A stretch of 64,000 nucleotides of DNA from Lytechinus variegatus (GCF_018143015.1 NC_054740.1:55030583-55094582); one strand, 5' to 3'; shown: positions 11,739 to 40,787, counted from the first letter of the stretch. Program-made: numbers and translations. Notes: generated by a model not told the origin, from the letters alone.

Positions 11739-14120
11739 GTACCCGCTGTTGCTATGCCAGGGACGAGACAATCGTTTATCAGAGTTCAATGCCATGAAGT
11801 AATTTCATTATTTTCCCTTATTTTCATCAATTAAAATTCATCTATATTTTGTTGGAATCAGCGATTTTGAAATACCTCAGATTACTCATTTACTCCTGGT
11901 GAATATTTTCTCCCCAAAATTTATGTAAATATATTTTTTTCGTGATACGAGATTTGTATAAAACAGCTGTAAAGACAAATAAAAAAAATGAATATCTTTA
12001 TTCTCAGAACCCTTCAAACAGAGGATGCTAGTATACTGTTTGCCCATAACAAACATTTGTCTCGTTCTTGAGCATATGATCAATGGTGTGTTTTGCACTT
12101 TGAAGTTGAGAAAAAAAAAACATTATTAAAAAGAAAAAAATTACCTTTTATGCTATTAACTGCAGGCAAAGGGTAGGATCACTAATGATTGATATTACAT
12201 CAATGTATTGATTTTAAAAAAAAAGGTGAATCCTTTGTGATTTAACGAGAGTAGGAGAAATGAAATTGATATTAATCAATAAGATGCGAATAAAGTACTC
12301 TCATCGATGTGAAATGAATGGAGTAATGTATATCTGACCCATTGGTGACCCATGATACTGCTGAGCGGATATTGGGTTTCTTGAAGGTCAGTTATACCAC
12401 CCAAGTACCCTGCCCTCTGCCTGCCTTCAAATTCTGCTCAACTATACTACTCTAGAATGCATGCAGTTTTAGTGTCAAAAACATTTGAAAATAAGGAGAA
12501 AATATGTCGATGTTTTTCAACTTTAAAGAAAGCTTTTCTCTACTGAAGGTATTTTCCTGGATTGAAGCTAGCTGTTAGTATAGGGACCATGATATGAACG
12601 TCCACAGTAGTCATGTAGTCTTTGAAATTTCAATATTTTGCAGTGGACTCTGTTGTGTTTTTGATTACATATTATATATATATATACATACATATTCCTT
12701 GAATATCAGAACGTAGTAGCTTAGTATGAGAGTTTAAATCTCACGTTATTGGTGGATGGACTAGCAGAAATTGTGTTTGTATTTCTTCTGTGAAAATTGT
12801 ATTTAGCATGATACATATTTAGCATTATGAAAATTTATTGCATGAATTTCTTGATATTTGTATAAATTTAAAAGTGGAAATGTAATATGAAGTCTGTTTG
12901 AATATGACAAATAATTGTATGATATACATTATTTTTTAGGCATTTAATACTTTGCTCTTTGTTAATTATTTTTCCTTTTTGAGGGTTTTGTACTTTACTT
13001 TGCATTATATGTATGTATCTTGGTGTATCTAGCTATTGTATTTCTATTGTAAATTGGCTTGATAATTTAATGGCATTTTTAAAATAGTTTAAGTAGGCAC
13101 TTAGCCAATAGCCAACATGGGAAATATAAACCTGATGTACATTACTCATACCATGATATAAGCCACACATTTTTGCCATTTTATCATTATCTTGGCACTG
13201 CTAAACCTGACTTTCCCCCCACATTAAGCTTTCCATAGTCCTATTTATTATGAAGTGCTTTTACATTTGGTGAAAGGACCTTGCGTTGAGTGCATGGTTT
13301 CTTTTATGAGAATTATGTTTGGTGTAATGAGATTCACATCACGTGGTGTTTGGTGATTAGATGTATAAAGGGATCAATTTGTGTCAGTTTTAGCTCTTTA
13401 AATGTGAGTGACCACTCGTCTGGACCTGTACAATGAAACTAAGCGATTGATCATTGGGGCTTAATCCTGCGATCGATCATACACAATAGTCTATGGAATC
13501 AATCGTAGGTGTCAGTCCCATGATCACTCGCTAAGTTTGATGTCACTGGGCCCTGATTACACCAAACCTCTCTCTCTCATGTGTGAGCCCTATAGGTCAA
13601 TCAGTAGAGCAGGTAATCGAGTCAAATAAAATGTAAATATGACATCATTGCTTTGCAAAACACGTACATAAAAGACATCCTGTGAACATAATGAAGGGTG
13701 AAAAAAAAATGATTTAGGGAAAATTTGTGCTTATTGCCCAACTAAGCCCTCTGAAATGTCTTCCAATGTGTGCCTTCTGATAGGCAAAGAAAAAAAAAAG
13801 AAAGGAAAAATAAAGGAAATGTATGGTTCTGATGGGTAGGAAAATATAACCCTTTGAGAAAATGATTTGAACGCTATATTGCCCTTTATAAAATGGGCTG
13901 TATCTCTTGTAATTATTGTAAAATAGACAGAGTACATATTGTAAAGATTTTTTTCCTCTCTCTTTATCTCTCTGGACTCTATTTAATATTGGAGGAAACA
14001 TCAGTGTCCTTCCAAATTCCTTTCAAAGACTAAACTGTATGCATCTTGATTGTACAAATTACAGAATGAGAAGAGAGTAGTAGTGCACAGTCATTCATCT
14101 CAGAAAGGTTGTTAGATTCC

Positions 14121-14387
14121 TGTACATATCTCTTCTAGGTCTGGGCTGCAAAGACTAGGAAAAATATAATGTATACCTCACTTTTTCAAACAACAATCTC
14201 TGTTTAGTAAGGAACTAATGTTGTCGGAAAAAAAATGAATCCAACGATGATACCATGATAATTCCTACCTACCTTGTAACTCCCGAGACATCAATTAGTG
14301 GTTTGAATTGTAAATAGATGACACCGTGATCACACCAATGAGTGTAATGCTTATGCAGGAGGGGTTATGGCTCGGTGCATGTATATA
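14121..14387 (+). promoter_or_regulatory. Cluster of three exact Pumilio response elements
   Basis: TGTACATA at 14121-14128, TGTAAATA at 14319-14326 and TGTATATA at 14380-14387 all match UGUANAUA, the octamer predicted from the base-reading residues of the protein encoded just upstream. They form the densest group in the putative 3' UTR; four more exact sites lie outside the group. Confidence 0.6.
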
Positions 14388-17300
14388 TACATAGACCATA
14401 CGGTTTTGTTGGACATGTACAGCATATGAATATTATTCTGAGTCTGGCTATATGTACAGCAAAAGTAAAGCAACTCTTAACAAGACCCATTATAAACCTA
14501 CCGAGGCCAGCATACAGCTTGTATGAACATATACACCTGCATCAAAGACAGGACATCATTATCACCATACAGAAGGAAAACAATTATTTGTACAGATTGT
14601 GTGTAACATGTAAATTCTCTTTTTATTTTTATTTTTTTTTACTCTGTAATTGTATAGGATCATTGTAAAGTTAAACCCCCAATTGCAATCATGTGCTTAT
14701 CATCGAAATGATTTCTGCTCTTCCCTGGTTGCGGTTTGAAGGCTTAATTGTGGAGAGATATTGGGTGTGTGCGCTGAACTAAGTCGGTAGTTTGGAATGC
14801 CTCTGTGTAAATCCTGTGTTTGGGGATGTTTGAATGAAGGCTAGCGTCTGGCCGTCAGGTTCATATCTAGACCTAACATGTGGGGAGGCTGCTTGGAAAG
14901 GAACTAAAGCAAAATGGAATTGAAATACTTTTTTTTTTAAACACAGGTATCGCAACATGATGTAAAAAAAAAATGGTTTTACTTTCTTTTTATTATCATT
15001 TTTTGAAGAAAACACTCTTACTTGATCTAGAATTCTTAAATTTTTTGTCCTTGCCATATCTTTAACTTTTAAATATTTTATGGTGCTTTTAAAACTTTTT
15101 TCTGTTTTAAAATTCCCCTCAAGAAAAGAAAGTATAGTCATTGAGAAAATGCAAACTTATATAAAAGCATTGATGTAAAAAATAGTAAATAGTTTATAGA
15201 ATTTGTAAATTACAAAGATTACTTGCACATAATCTCCACTAAAGATGTTGGACTTGTGACATAATGTAAAAAAGGGACAAATTGTAAAAGCTTTCTTACA
15301 CTTTTTTTTATTGTAAAGAAACCGGTAAAATGTTTTTCTTCGTTCGAGAATGACCTGCTGCTCTGTGCATAGTGTTCTGATGGAAAATAATGTTCTTAAC
15401 CCATTTTTGAAGGGTGCATGTATTAGAGACCAAAATGAAAAATGAGTAACATCATGTATGACCATGTACATCAACACACAGAGGTCAATATGTAAATAAG
15501 ACTTTATTTCCAGATTACAAAGTATAGTTTTTCATTTGTGTAATTATTTTGTAATTAAATGTAAAGGCATACTCACTCCCAGTTTACAATTCCCTTGACA
15601 AATGTATAAAAGACAAAGACTATCGACTCGCTTGAAATTTGTGTAGAGAATGTACAGAAACTCTGATTTTGGATTTAAAGAGACTGACCCACTTGTACAT
15701 ATAGATTATTACGCAACTGATGAAAATATTGGGGTTTTGAACGTCTTATTTTCATGGAAAAAGTTGAAAACTTTTACTGGCGTTGCTCATTTTGAAATTT
15801 TTGTAAAGAAAGAAAATAACAAAAGACTGGAAAGCAGCTTTGCAATGTAATTATTTTTTATTCTTCCTTTGTGCAAGTCTTCAACCATGAGCTAAATCTA
15901 AAGATCTCTTGTAATATGAAACTGAATTGTGCTTATGGAGCATGTAAATTATGTAAGATAAAGGAAATGCAGTAGTCCATGATACTATTGAATATTACAA
16001 TTCATTTTTCACCATGATGGCAATTATGTAAGTAAAGGGTTTTGTGCAGATTTGACCGTCATAGTGGCCACCTTTCATCATGGCATTTTGTATATTCTCA
16101 TAAATTATGATTATTAAACGCTCTATGACGAGGGAATTTACTGCAATTTTTTCAGATCATTTTATACTGCACGCAATTTTATATTGGATAATTTGTTTGA
16201 ATTTACAAGTGTCGCCCGTGTATAAAGGGGAATGTGTAAAGGCCGAATGTGATGTATTTTGTCCATTTTAATTTATTTCAAAAAAAAGAAAATGAATTGG
16301 TTTATTTCAGTTTTAGAATTGTGAACAGAATATCAATATGGTAGCATTTTTTGGTGTGATCATGTATTATGTATTTATCCATATATGGATTTGTAATTTT
16401 GATGTAGATTTTGTCCAAAGGAAAGATAACTAGCGCAGGAAATGTTCCCTATTATGAAAAAAGTGTACATTTGTACAGTAGCAAGTGTAAATTTCAGAGA
16501 ACACTTTATTTGTTTTATTTCTGTACAAATGTTTATGTTTTACATCCCTCCTCATGTACACAAAATTGTGAAATAGAATTGGCCCTCTATATATGTTGTA
16601 CTTTTCTGAATGATATTTGTGTATTGGTCCGAAGTCGAGTGTATTCATCCGTTTGTAAAGTAGCTGATTGTAAACTTTTTTTGTCCTAAGGTACAAGCTT
16701 TTTGAGATTATGTTTAAAATGAAAGCAAACAAAATTGTGCAAACAAATAAAATTAGTAATTTGTAGAAAACCAGATTTCCAAGTATACATCATTATTGTT
16801 ACTTCAAGTTGGTATGTAAGTTTTCTTGTGGGATAAAAAAAAGATTGTTATTACTGATTTCTATGTTCTTGACAAATAAACAAAAATAAAAATTAGACAC
16901 AATAAGTTAGTATCCAAGGGGAAAAAAGTCTGAAAGTGAGCTTTACAAAAATGGTTGACTTGCTATGAAAGTCTCTAGCTGTCAATTATGATAAAATGTT
17001 TTGAAGGAATCAAAGCATATAACATTGATGTTGAAAAATAGCGGTTTATAAATTCTCATGGAAATTTGTTCATTTGTATTGATATAGTCAATTTCTTTCT
17101 TGGATAATCTGAATTTACAATCTTGATTTATTTCTCTCTTTCCCTTCATCAATGTTTGGTCAATCCATATCGTGTGCATGTCATTTGGTGTAAATTGCCT
17201 GCATGAAACTAGAAATGTCTTGTTTTAAATATTTTTATGTGAATATCTCTTTTTCATGGATTTTTATTATTCTATCATTGCATATTTTCATTATTTTTTG

Positions 17301-17552
17301 GTGCGCCTGCCTACTGAATGGTGATTGTAAAAAAAAATTGTTTTGTGCATAGTACATTGTCAATTGTTGATTTTTGTTTCTTAACTTGACTGAATTGGTG
17401 AATGGGAAAGTGATTAGCAGTATTATTAAGTCACCCCAACCAGTAGATAGGCACTTCAGATTGGAGTGCATCTTATATAAGCTGTACACATTGTAAAGCG
17501 AGGAACATACTCTTTTTTTTTTCTTTCTCTTTGTACAACATGTAAGAAAAGT

Positions 17553-17558
17553 AATAAA
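17553..17558 (+). terminator. Probable distal poly(A) signal of Pumilio
   Basis: AATAAA is followed about 30 bases later by a GT-rich stretch (GGCTTGTGTCTGTATTTC), the usual layout of a cleavage and polyadenylation site. The TGTA-rich composition stops at about this point and an inverted-repeat element follows from 17653. Earlier AATAAA copies at 16745, 16875 and 16885 could give shorter forms. Confidence 0.5.
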
Positions 17559-17652
17559 AGAGTGTGTTAAGAAAATCATCTGAACATGGCTTGTGTCTGT
17601 ATTTCATTTCTTGGTATGTTGTAGATTGTAGAAGCAATATGGAGCAATTGCC

Positions 17653-17806
17653 AGGGGCCCTGTTCCATAAATGTAGGTATTATGATAACTTTGCCATCCA
17701 ATGGTAATTCTGTATGTATCCTTGATTCTGATTGGCTGTTGAGTATTGTTGCCATGGTAGATACCATTGGATGGCAGAGTTACCATTGTGCAATGTGACC
17801 CAGTCA
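17653..17806. mobile_element. Short hairpin MITE, family D (GGCCCTGTTCCATAAATG)
   Basis: It starts GGGGCCCTGTTCCATAAATG. Inner parts pair as AACTTTGCCATCCAATGGTA against TACCATTGGATGGCAGAGTT, and the end is GTGACCCAG. A diverged relative lies at about 37610-37740 (GGTCTGTTCCACAAAG ... CTTTGTGAAAGTGACC). The stretch 17581-19100 otherwise shows only simple repeats and the element at 17929. Confidence 0.65.
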
Positions 17807-17928
17807 TGTGTGTGTTTTACCATGAGCCTGTTAACATTTGAAGCGATTCTGTCTCGGATTGAATGAGACGTCCCACTTACCTTACATTTTAATGAGAACT
17901 TTCAATTAAGATTATCCTTGTAATTTAA

Positions 17929-18304
17929 AGGGGAAGTCGACCCTGGCAAAAGTGTATTGTGAATAATAGCATAAAAAAAATGAAAAAAATTTGGTGAATG
18001 TTTAAGGAAAATCCATCAAAGATTTAACAAAAAATGTTATTTTAATTTTTTTTATGATGTCAAATGCAAGCAATTTTCCATGTATAGTGAATTAAAAATA
18101 TCAAAATATTTTTCTCAAAAATTTGAAAATAGATATTATTTTACCTTCCATATATCAACTGACAAGTCATTAAAAAATTGAAATTAATGTATTTTATATT
18201 ACATAATTTTCTTGATCTTTGATTGATTTTCCTCGAACCTTCACCAATATCTTTATATTTTTTATGGTGTTTTACAACAAACTTTTGTTGGGGTGAACTC
18301 CCCT
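17929..18304. mobile_element. Palindromic TTAA-type MITE
   Basis: TTAA at 17925-17928 precedes the left arm AGGGGAAGTCGACCCTGGC. The right arm ends GGGGTGAACTCCCCT and is followed by TTCA, one base from TTAA. The arms pair imperfectly for about 100 bp (ATTTGGTGAATGTTTAAGGA against CCTCGAACCTTCACCAATAT). TTAA duplications are known from Kolobok and piggyBac superfamilies; which one applies is not decided here. Confidence 0.65.
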
Positions 18305-18504
18305 TTCAAGAGTACTTCTTTCCATTGGGAGCTCTTTCCTTATAGCAGAAACTACAAGTTCAAGAAAAAAACTCCCAAAATGATTATATTTTTAATTATT
18401 AGTATGGATTCAAGTATGCAAATTTATCCACACAAAAACAGATATATATATATAATAATAATACAGGAGACAAAAAAGTTTAAGAGTGAATAACATTATA
18501 TAGC

Positions 18505-18506
<2 letters not shown>

Positions 18507-18547
<41 letters not shown>
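18507..18547. repeat. (AT)n microsatellite
   Basis: About 20 uninterrupted AT units lie between the Pumilio 3' end and the MCM3 promoter. Nearby are a G run at 18731 and a C run followed by (CA)n at 18822-18845. No gene signal is seen here. Confidence 0.95.
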
Positions 18548-18550
<3 letters not shown>

Positions 18551-19109
18551 GATAGAAGATATATAGTGGATGGGATGTGGGGGGTCAGCAATAAATGATT
18601 GGCTTGTCGAGGATGACCCCTTGTATTCTGAAACAACTGATCACAGATTAAAACAAATTAGAATTTAAGCAAGTTAGAAAAGGAGAGCGCAAAGATTCTA
18701 GTCTATACACCAAAAGAGAGAAAAATAATGGGGGGGGGGGTGGTTAACATGCAAAGAATTTACATATCTTCTTTTTTCGTTTGTGAAAAATCATGTGATA
18801 CTTTGCAACTTTGAAAACAGCCCCCCCCCCCACACACACACACACATACCACACATACTTCAGTAATGTCTACGGCGTACGGGTGCAATTTTCTTTTGAT
18901 TTTTTTTCATGTAAAAGTCTATTATAGACATTGAATGGAATTGCTAATAATATAGGTTTATTATGTATACACATGGCTTTTTTTGCGTATAAATCGCCCA
19001 TTTCAATCAGTGTGTGGCTAAAAGGCCGAGTACTACTAGCTGGTACGGCTTCATTTTATTTCATCATGATACCAAGGAGTTTGTGGACTGTAGACTAGTC
19101 TACCCAGAT

Positions 19110-19184
19110 AGCCAATCAGTGAACTAGAATTAGTTAAAGGTCCCGCGGGTTGATCAATCACATGTTGATCGTGGCGCGAAAATT
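19110..19184 (+). promoter_or_regulatory. MCM3 promoter with NF-Y (CCAAT) and E2F type sites
   Basis: GCCAATCAG at 19111-19119 is a canonical CCAAT box. GGCGCGAAAATT at 19173-19184 holds GCGCGAAA, the reverse complement of the E2F core TTTCGCGC. Both lie 170-245 bases upstream of the MCM3 start codon. Paired NF-Y and E2F sites are typical of genes switched on at G1/S, including MCM genes in other animals. The transcription start is not known. Confidence 0.55.
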
Positions 19185-19353
19185 GTGTGCGATGTACGTT
19201 CATGTGACGTGTTTTGTGCATAAGATCAAGATCGCGGGCATTTAAACTACACTGCACTGGTGCAGATATTCTTTGTTTACATGCATGAAGTGTGGACTTC
19301 TTCCAATTTCTGTCACATTTCCCTCAGTTTAAAAGTAACTTCCGAGCTAAATC

Positions 19354-36040
<16,687 letters not shown>

Positions 36041-37170
36041 TCTCTTCACATTTTGCTTGTGATGTTCTTAATCTTCCCTTATTCAGAAGTTTGAAGGAAT
36101 GGGGATAAAGATTAAAAAATAGGGATGTGTTTGCTGATTCTGCTTATTTTAGATTTGTGCTATATCTGTTCCTAAAGCAACAGAGATAGCTTTAGCCTAC
36201 GATAGATAGGTGTAATAGCAGCTTTGATGAAATGTGATTGAGAATGTATGTGTGCTTGAATGCCATTTCGGCCTTGTTTGTATTCAGGTTCTTGAAATAA
36301 CTGCTCTTCACTTATCTCTGGGCCCCGTCTTACAAAGAGTTGCGATTGATCCGATCAATCACAACTATGGACGGCAAGAAACATCAACATCTAGTATGCA
36401 GGTTTGTTCAAAATATTTTTCAACTATTCATGCATTCATTGTTTTCTTAAAATTTCACTGTGCTTCTCTTTGTTTACAAAGGACATTGTGCAAATTTCCT
36501 GTTGAAAAAATTATGACACTGATGGATTTCCATAGAATTATGATCGATTGGATCAATCGTAACTGTAAGACAGGACCCAGATGTTGGACAAAGATTCACT
36601 TAAGGACAAGACCAACCCAACAAAAAGTTGATTTGAATCAAAAGAGAAAAAAGTATAATGCTGAATATTTTGCTTGATTTACAAAAAACACAAATTTTTT
36701 CCAAGATGTAAACTGATATTATATCACTAATGTTATTAAATTGTAGAAAATATGGTTGAGAATTCTTAAAGAATACTCCAATTATGTGAATTGCATGTGG
36801 CAAATTAAATTGAAAATGGCCAGTTGTTCACTTTGATTAATGAATATGGTTAACGGACCATTTAGTGATTCATAATGCATTGTTATATCATATTGTATAT
36901 AAAATTTGTACATTTCATATCGATGTTATAGTCTTGTATAAAAAGTAACCACCATTGGCTGTAAATAGCTTTATTGTGATGTAAAATTTATATATATTCT
37001 GTGAGAATTTGATGGTAATTTTCTATATTCCAAAGAGTCAAGCTCATACATTGTGGAGTAAGGGGGATTTTGAGTGAAAATTTTTTATTATCTTCTCACC
37101 ACAAAGATATTCCCGTTTTAATGTTCCTTTTCTCCTATATCCTAATAAAAAAAAGCAGGATTTAGCTTTT
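36041..37170 (+). other. Putative MCM3 3' UTR
   Basis: The stop codon ends at 36040. The following AT-rich stretch includes a family C MITE (36320-36580), two exact UGUANAUA sites (TGTATATA 36894-36901 and TGTAAATA 36960-36967) and AATAAA at 37144-37149. The true 3' end is not known from sequence alone. Confidence 0.4.
36320..36580. mobile_element. Short inverted-repeat MITE, family C
   Basis: GGGCCCCGTCTTACAAAGAG, then TTGCGATTGATCCGATCAAT, pairs with GATCGATTGGATCAATCGTA and CTGTAAGACAGGACCC. If the 3' UTR call is right, it sits in the MCM3 transcript. Confidence 0.78.
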
Positions 37171-37873
37171 TTCACCTTGACCCCTTAGTCATATTTCGAT
37201 GATGAATATTAAATTTATATGTACCCAGGCCCTGCTTGACATGATAATGTTTTTGTTACCCCCAGATTGATCTGGGCTGCCTATGCCCTCAAGCATTTAA
37301 TTATAGCTATGAAATGATATATTTTCTTGGCAAAGTCGATTACTATTACATGTATAATGAAACCTGGCTACTCTCTTTTAAAGGTATTGCACATCCAATG
37401 TGCACATAAAATAGATCACATTGCCCAATCAGTGCCTTGTGGCGAAAAAAATTACCTTAATATTTCAATGTATGATAGTTAGAATGTATTATGGTCATTT
37501 GAAGAAGAAATAGAGATAATCAAAATCGTGTATCATTGTCATTGATTGCATGGAGGTTGTGTTTGTTTTAGTGTGTTTTAGTGTAAGTGTGGGCTGGTGT
37601 ACAATCTATCTTGGTCTGTTCCACAAAGAATTAGAACTATTGCAACATTGCTATTGTAACTACCATGGTAACCTTCATTGTGATTGGATGCTTAGCCCTG
37701 TTACCAAAGTTATGAGTTGTAACCCTTTGTGAAAGTGACCCCTGTTGTTCCTTTTTGATTGGCTTGTGTGTGCGAGAGGGGACAAGCCGACTGTGACCGG
37801 GGGGGGATGTCCTGAGCATTAATGAGTGTAGATAGAGGTTTCACAGTACCCTGAGTCTTCTTTGTGGGCAGGT

Positions 37874-39361
37874 GTTGGTCCCAGGGTGACCAGACGTCCC
37901 GTATTTCCCGGGATTGTCCCTTATTTTGCTCCTTTGTCCCGGCGTCCCGACAAACCCTTCCTGGGGACGCCTATTTGTCCCGTATTTCAGAATATTGAAC
38001 AAAATGTAGTTTTAAAAGTGACAAATTTTCATTAGATAACCAACAGCTGACGAAGCAGGGACAACAATTAAATCGATAACTGTAAACTTTTGCAAGTTCT
38101 GCAGTGATCTCTTGATAACCCGATACATTGATTGCAAACGAACTGGCCTAGCTCCTGCCTGTGTGTGACAGGCTACAGCTAGGCATGTAGGATCGGAGCA
38201 AATTCTCAATGGTGCAAACAATCTCACATGATAAACAGTTTTTCCACCAAAATAATCACAAAATCGGTGGGAAATTCTTAAAATTATACTATGGATTCTC
38301 AGATTAATGATTTGGAGATGTAATCAGAGGAACAAGTTATTGACTTTTCATAGATCTATAGTTGTTTCAGCTTTCGTTTTGAGTCTTGGTGTGTACGATG
38401 CCGCGATGTTACATCTAATTTTTAAGTTTGACAATATGTTTCACTTTGAAATTTTATTCATTTCTAAAACATTTTATTTTTTAAATTTTAAGAATACATT
38501 TTTAAAAACACCAAATAAAATTATGATTTTTATTAGATGATTGGATTTTTTTGTTTACTTGAAGTTTGAACTTTTCTCTTTTTCTTTCTTTTATATATAC
38601 CCTATCCTTTCTGCTTGCCTTTTTTGTTCCATCTATATTTATTTCCTATCTTTCTTTCCTAGACGTTTTCTTTTCTCTCTCTCTGTTCATTTTTCTTTCT
38701 TTCCTTCTTTCTCTTACTTTCCTTCTTTATCAAATATTTTTTTTTATTTCATTCATTCTTTCTTTCCTTATAATTACCTTGGCTTCTGTTTCTTTTCGTT
38801 CTTTCTCTCCTTCCATTATTTTATCTTTTTTCGTTCTCTCCTCCCTTCCGCTCTTTATTCCTTTCTTTCTTTATTTATTTCTTTCCCTTTTTTCCTTCCA
38901 GTTTTCTTCTTTCTTTCTTTCAAAGAATGAGGGAAACATGTTTATTTCCTTCATTATTTCTTTGCTCCTTCTTTTTCTTTCTTTCTTTCTTTCTTTCTTT
39001 CTTTCGTTCGTTCGTTCGTTCGTTCTTTCTTTCTTTCTTTCTTTCGTTCGTTCGTTCTTTCGTTCTTTCTTTCGTTCTTTCTTTCTTTCTTCATTTCAGA
39101 GAATGACGGAAACCTTTTTTTTTATCTCTTTAATTATTTCTTTCGTCCTTCTTTTGTTCTAACTTTCTGTTTTTTCCGTTTTCCTTTATATTCTTTCCTT
39201 CTCAATCATCTCTTTTCTTTCTATCCTTCATTCTTTCGTTCACCTTCCCTTCCAATTCTTTTTTTTTCACAAGTCTAACACTTTGTGTGGCTTTTTGTTG
39301 ATCTTCGTTTGTCAATTGTCCCGTATTTCATTTTGTGAAATCTGGTCACCCTGGTTGGTCC
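37874..39361. mobile_element. hAT-like non-autonomous element with 8-bp target duplication
   Basis: The element is 37882-39353 (1472 bp). Ends: CAGGGTGACCAGACGTCCCG on the left and TCTGGTCACCCTG on the right; the phrase GTCCCGTATTTC follows the left end and recurs before the right end. The direct repeat GTTGGTCC stands at 37874-37881 and 39354-39361. CAG...CTG ends and an 8-bp duplication fit the hAT superfamily. The middle (about 38530-39280) is an almost pure T/C tract and there is no transposase. Confidence 0.85.
38530..39280. repeat. Long polypyrimidine tract with (CTTT)n and (CGTT)n
   Basis: About 750 bases are nearly all T and C, with a purer TTTC/TTCG microsatellite at about 38968-39100. 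Open frames of up to 198 codons here read Phe/Ser/Leu only and are composition artefacts. The tract lies wholly within the hAT-like element at 37882-39353. Confidence 0.85.
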
Positions 39362-39429
39362 TGAAAAGGACAACTCAAACTGGATGTTTCGACAAGTGTT
39401 TTCTACAACCATTCTCCAGAAGACGACCA

Positions 39430-39577
39430 GGGGTCCGTTGCAGAAAGGGTTGTCTTTAAACGCAAGTCAAAAAAATCAATCGCAAGTCCAAAATGCACGC
39501 TGTTGATTGGTTGAAAATCAAGTTGCGCATGATTTTTTGAGTTGCAATTGATTGCAACTCTTTCTGCAACGGGCCCC
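39430..39577. mobile_element. Short hairpin MITE, family B
   Basis: GGGGTCCGTTGCAGAAAGGG pairs with GCAACTCTTTCTGCAACGGG, with inner pair AATCAATCGCAAGTC / GATTGCAACTC. It is followed by a purine-rich stretch (39600-39810) and then a decayed TTAA-type arm at about 39848-40090 (AAAGGGGAATCCAGCCTTGG). Confidence 0.8.
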
Positions 39578-40609
39578 AGAACAGACTTGTCAAAACGTCA
39601 AATCGGGTGAAAGGAGAGGGGAGCGAGAGAAAGAAAAAGGACGAAGAGAATGGAAAGGAGAGGGTAAAGAAGGGAAAATAGAAAAAGAAAAGGGAGAGGG
39701 CCAAAAAAAAGAAGGGAAAAGAGAGAAAGAAGCACAAGAATTGAAAGGGAGAGAATAACTAAATGAAGGTAGGGAGGGAGAGAGAGAGAGGGGGGGGGGA
39801 TAAGAGGGGGGGAGAAAAGTAAAGAGCACAGCCTTTGAAAATGTACATTCAAAGGGGAATCCAGCCTTGGCCATAAAATTATGTATTGGGAAGGAGAAAA
39901 ATAAGGTAGGAAGAATGGTGAAAAATTGAAAGAAATTGGACAACCAATAAGACAGTTATAGCTGGTTTAAAATTGACATCACTAATAGTATGTAGATTTC
40001 AAATTGGCAATTAACAGGGTAAGTAAATTATGACAAGGGGCATGGACAACTTTCCCATAGGCCATGTACTTTATTATCAGGGATTTGTAGTTTTCTCCTC
40101 AGTACCCATTCCCCTGGGGCGGTAATCTAAATATAACCCAGGTATATTGTTTTATGTCCTCATGGAAGAAAACATAATTTGAAATAAAACTATTGGGGAA
40201 AATGACATTTTAGCCATAATATGTATTGGAGTACATGGAAGAGTAGTCGCCTTGCTATGACATCTCGAAAGGGGATATGAAGAGATCGAGATGGAGATCA
40301 CATCAGGATAGATAGATAGATAGGCCACAGCCTGGATCGATTGATTAACCCAAGTACATGAAAAAATTATCATTGTTTGTTTTCTCTCTTTTGTAATTCC
40401 AGTACATCTTGTTAATATTTCATTCTTGTAATTGCTGAAACGCGCATCAGTATCTTTGAAGTACGTGATTTGTATAATTATATATGGGATATGGATTATT
40501 GTATAATTTATAATCATATTTCAAGTTATCTGTACAACTTGTTTATATAATGTGAATGTGTATTCTGATTTGAGAGAATACAATAAAAACACTTTTTTAA
40601 AGTTTATAT

Positions 40610-40787
40610 CCAGGCAAGGTAAAGGCGGGAGCGTGCGCCTACCGTACCGCCTCAAACGCTAGGCGCGGGTATACAGGTTCGTGGCGCTGCGCTGGCGCGG
40701 CATGAATGCATCGCTGCTGCTTCAAAGTTCAGTCAGCAAGTGGAAGCCTACTTGTGTCTGTCGAATCTGCGCCCTAATGAACACACG
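40610..40787 (+). promoter_or_regulatory. GC-rich TAF5L promoter and 5' UTR
   Basis: Composition shifts sharply to GC- and CpG-rich from 40620 (GGCGGGAGCGTGCGCC, GGCGCTGCGCTGGCGCGG) to the start codon at 40788. This is the only such block within several kb and marks a CpG-rich promoter and first exon. No TATA box is evident. Confidence 0.5.

Larger units (their letters stand above)
11739..17580 (+). other. Long Pumilio 3' UTR rich in Pumilio response elements
   Basis: After the stop at 11738 no coding potential appears for almost 6 kb. The stretch is AT-rich and unusually rich in TGTA. Exact TGTANATA sites (UGUANAUA in RNA) start at 11924, 13632, 14121, 14319, 14380, 15491 and 15694. Near matches TGTAAATT, TGTACATT or TGTACATC recur, for example near 13045, 13137, 14619, 15202 and 16460. 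Several AATAAA signals occur (16745, 16875, 16885, 17553), so alternative 3' ends are likely. The extent is inferred from composition and signals, not from transcripts. Confidence 0.65.

Noticed and set aside
38541-39162. Open frames of 129 and 198 codons on the + strand rich in Phe, Ser and Leu
   Set aside because: They lie in an almost pure T/C tract inside a hAT-like element; the composition explains the lack of stops.
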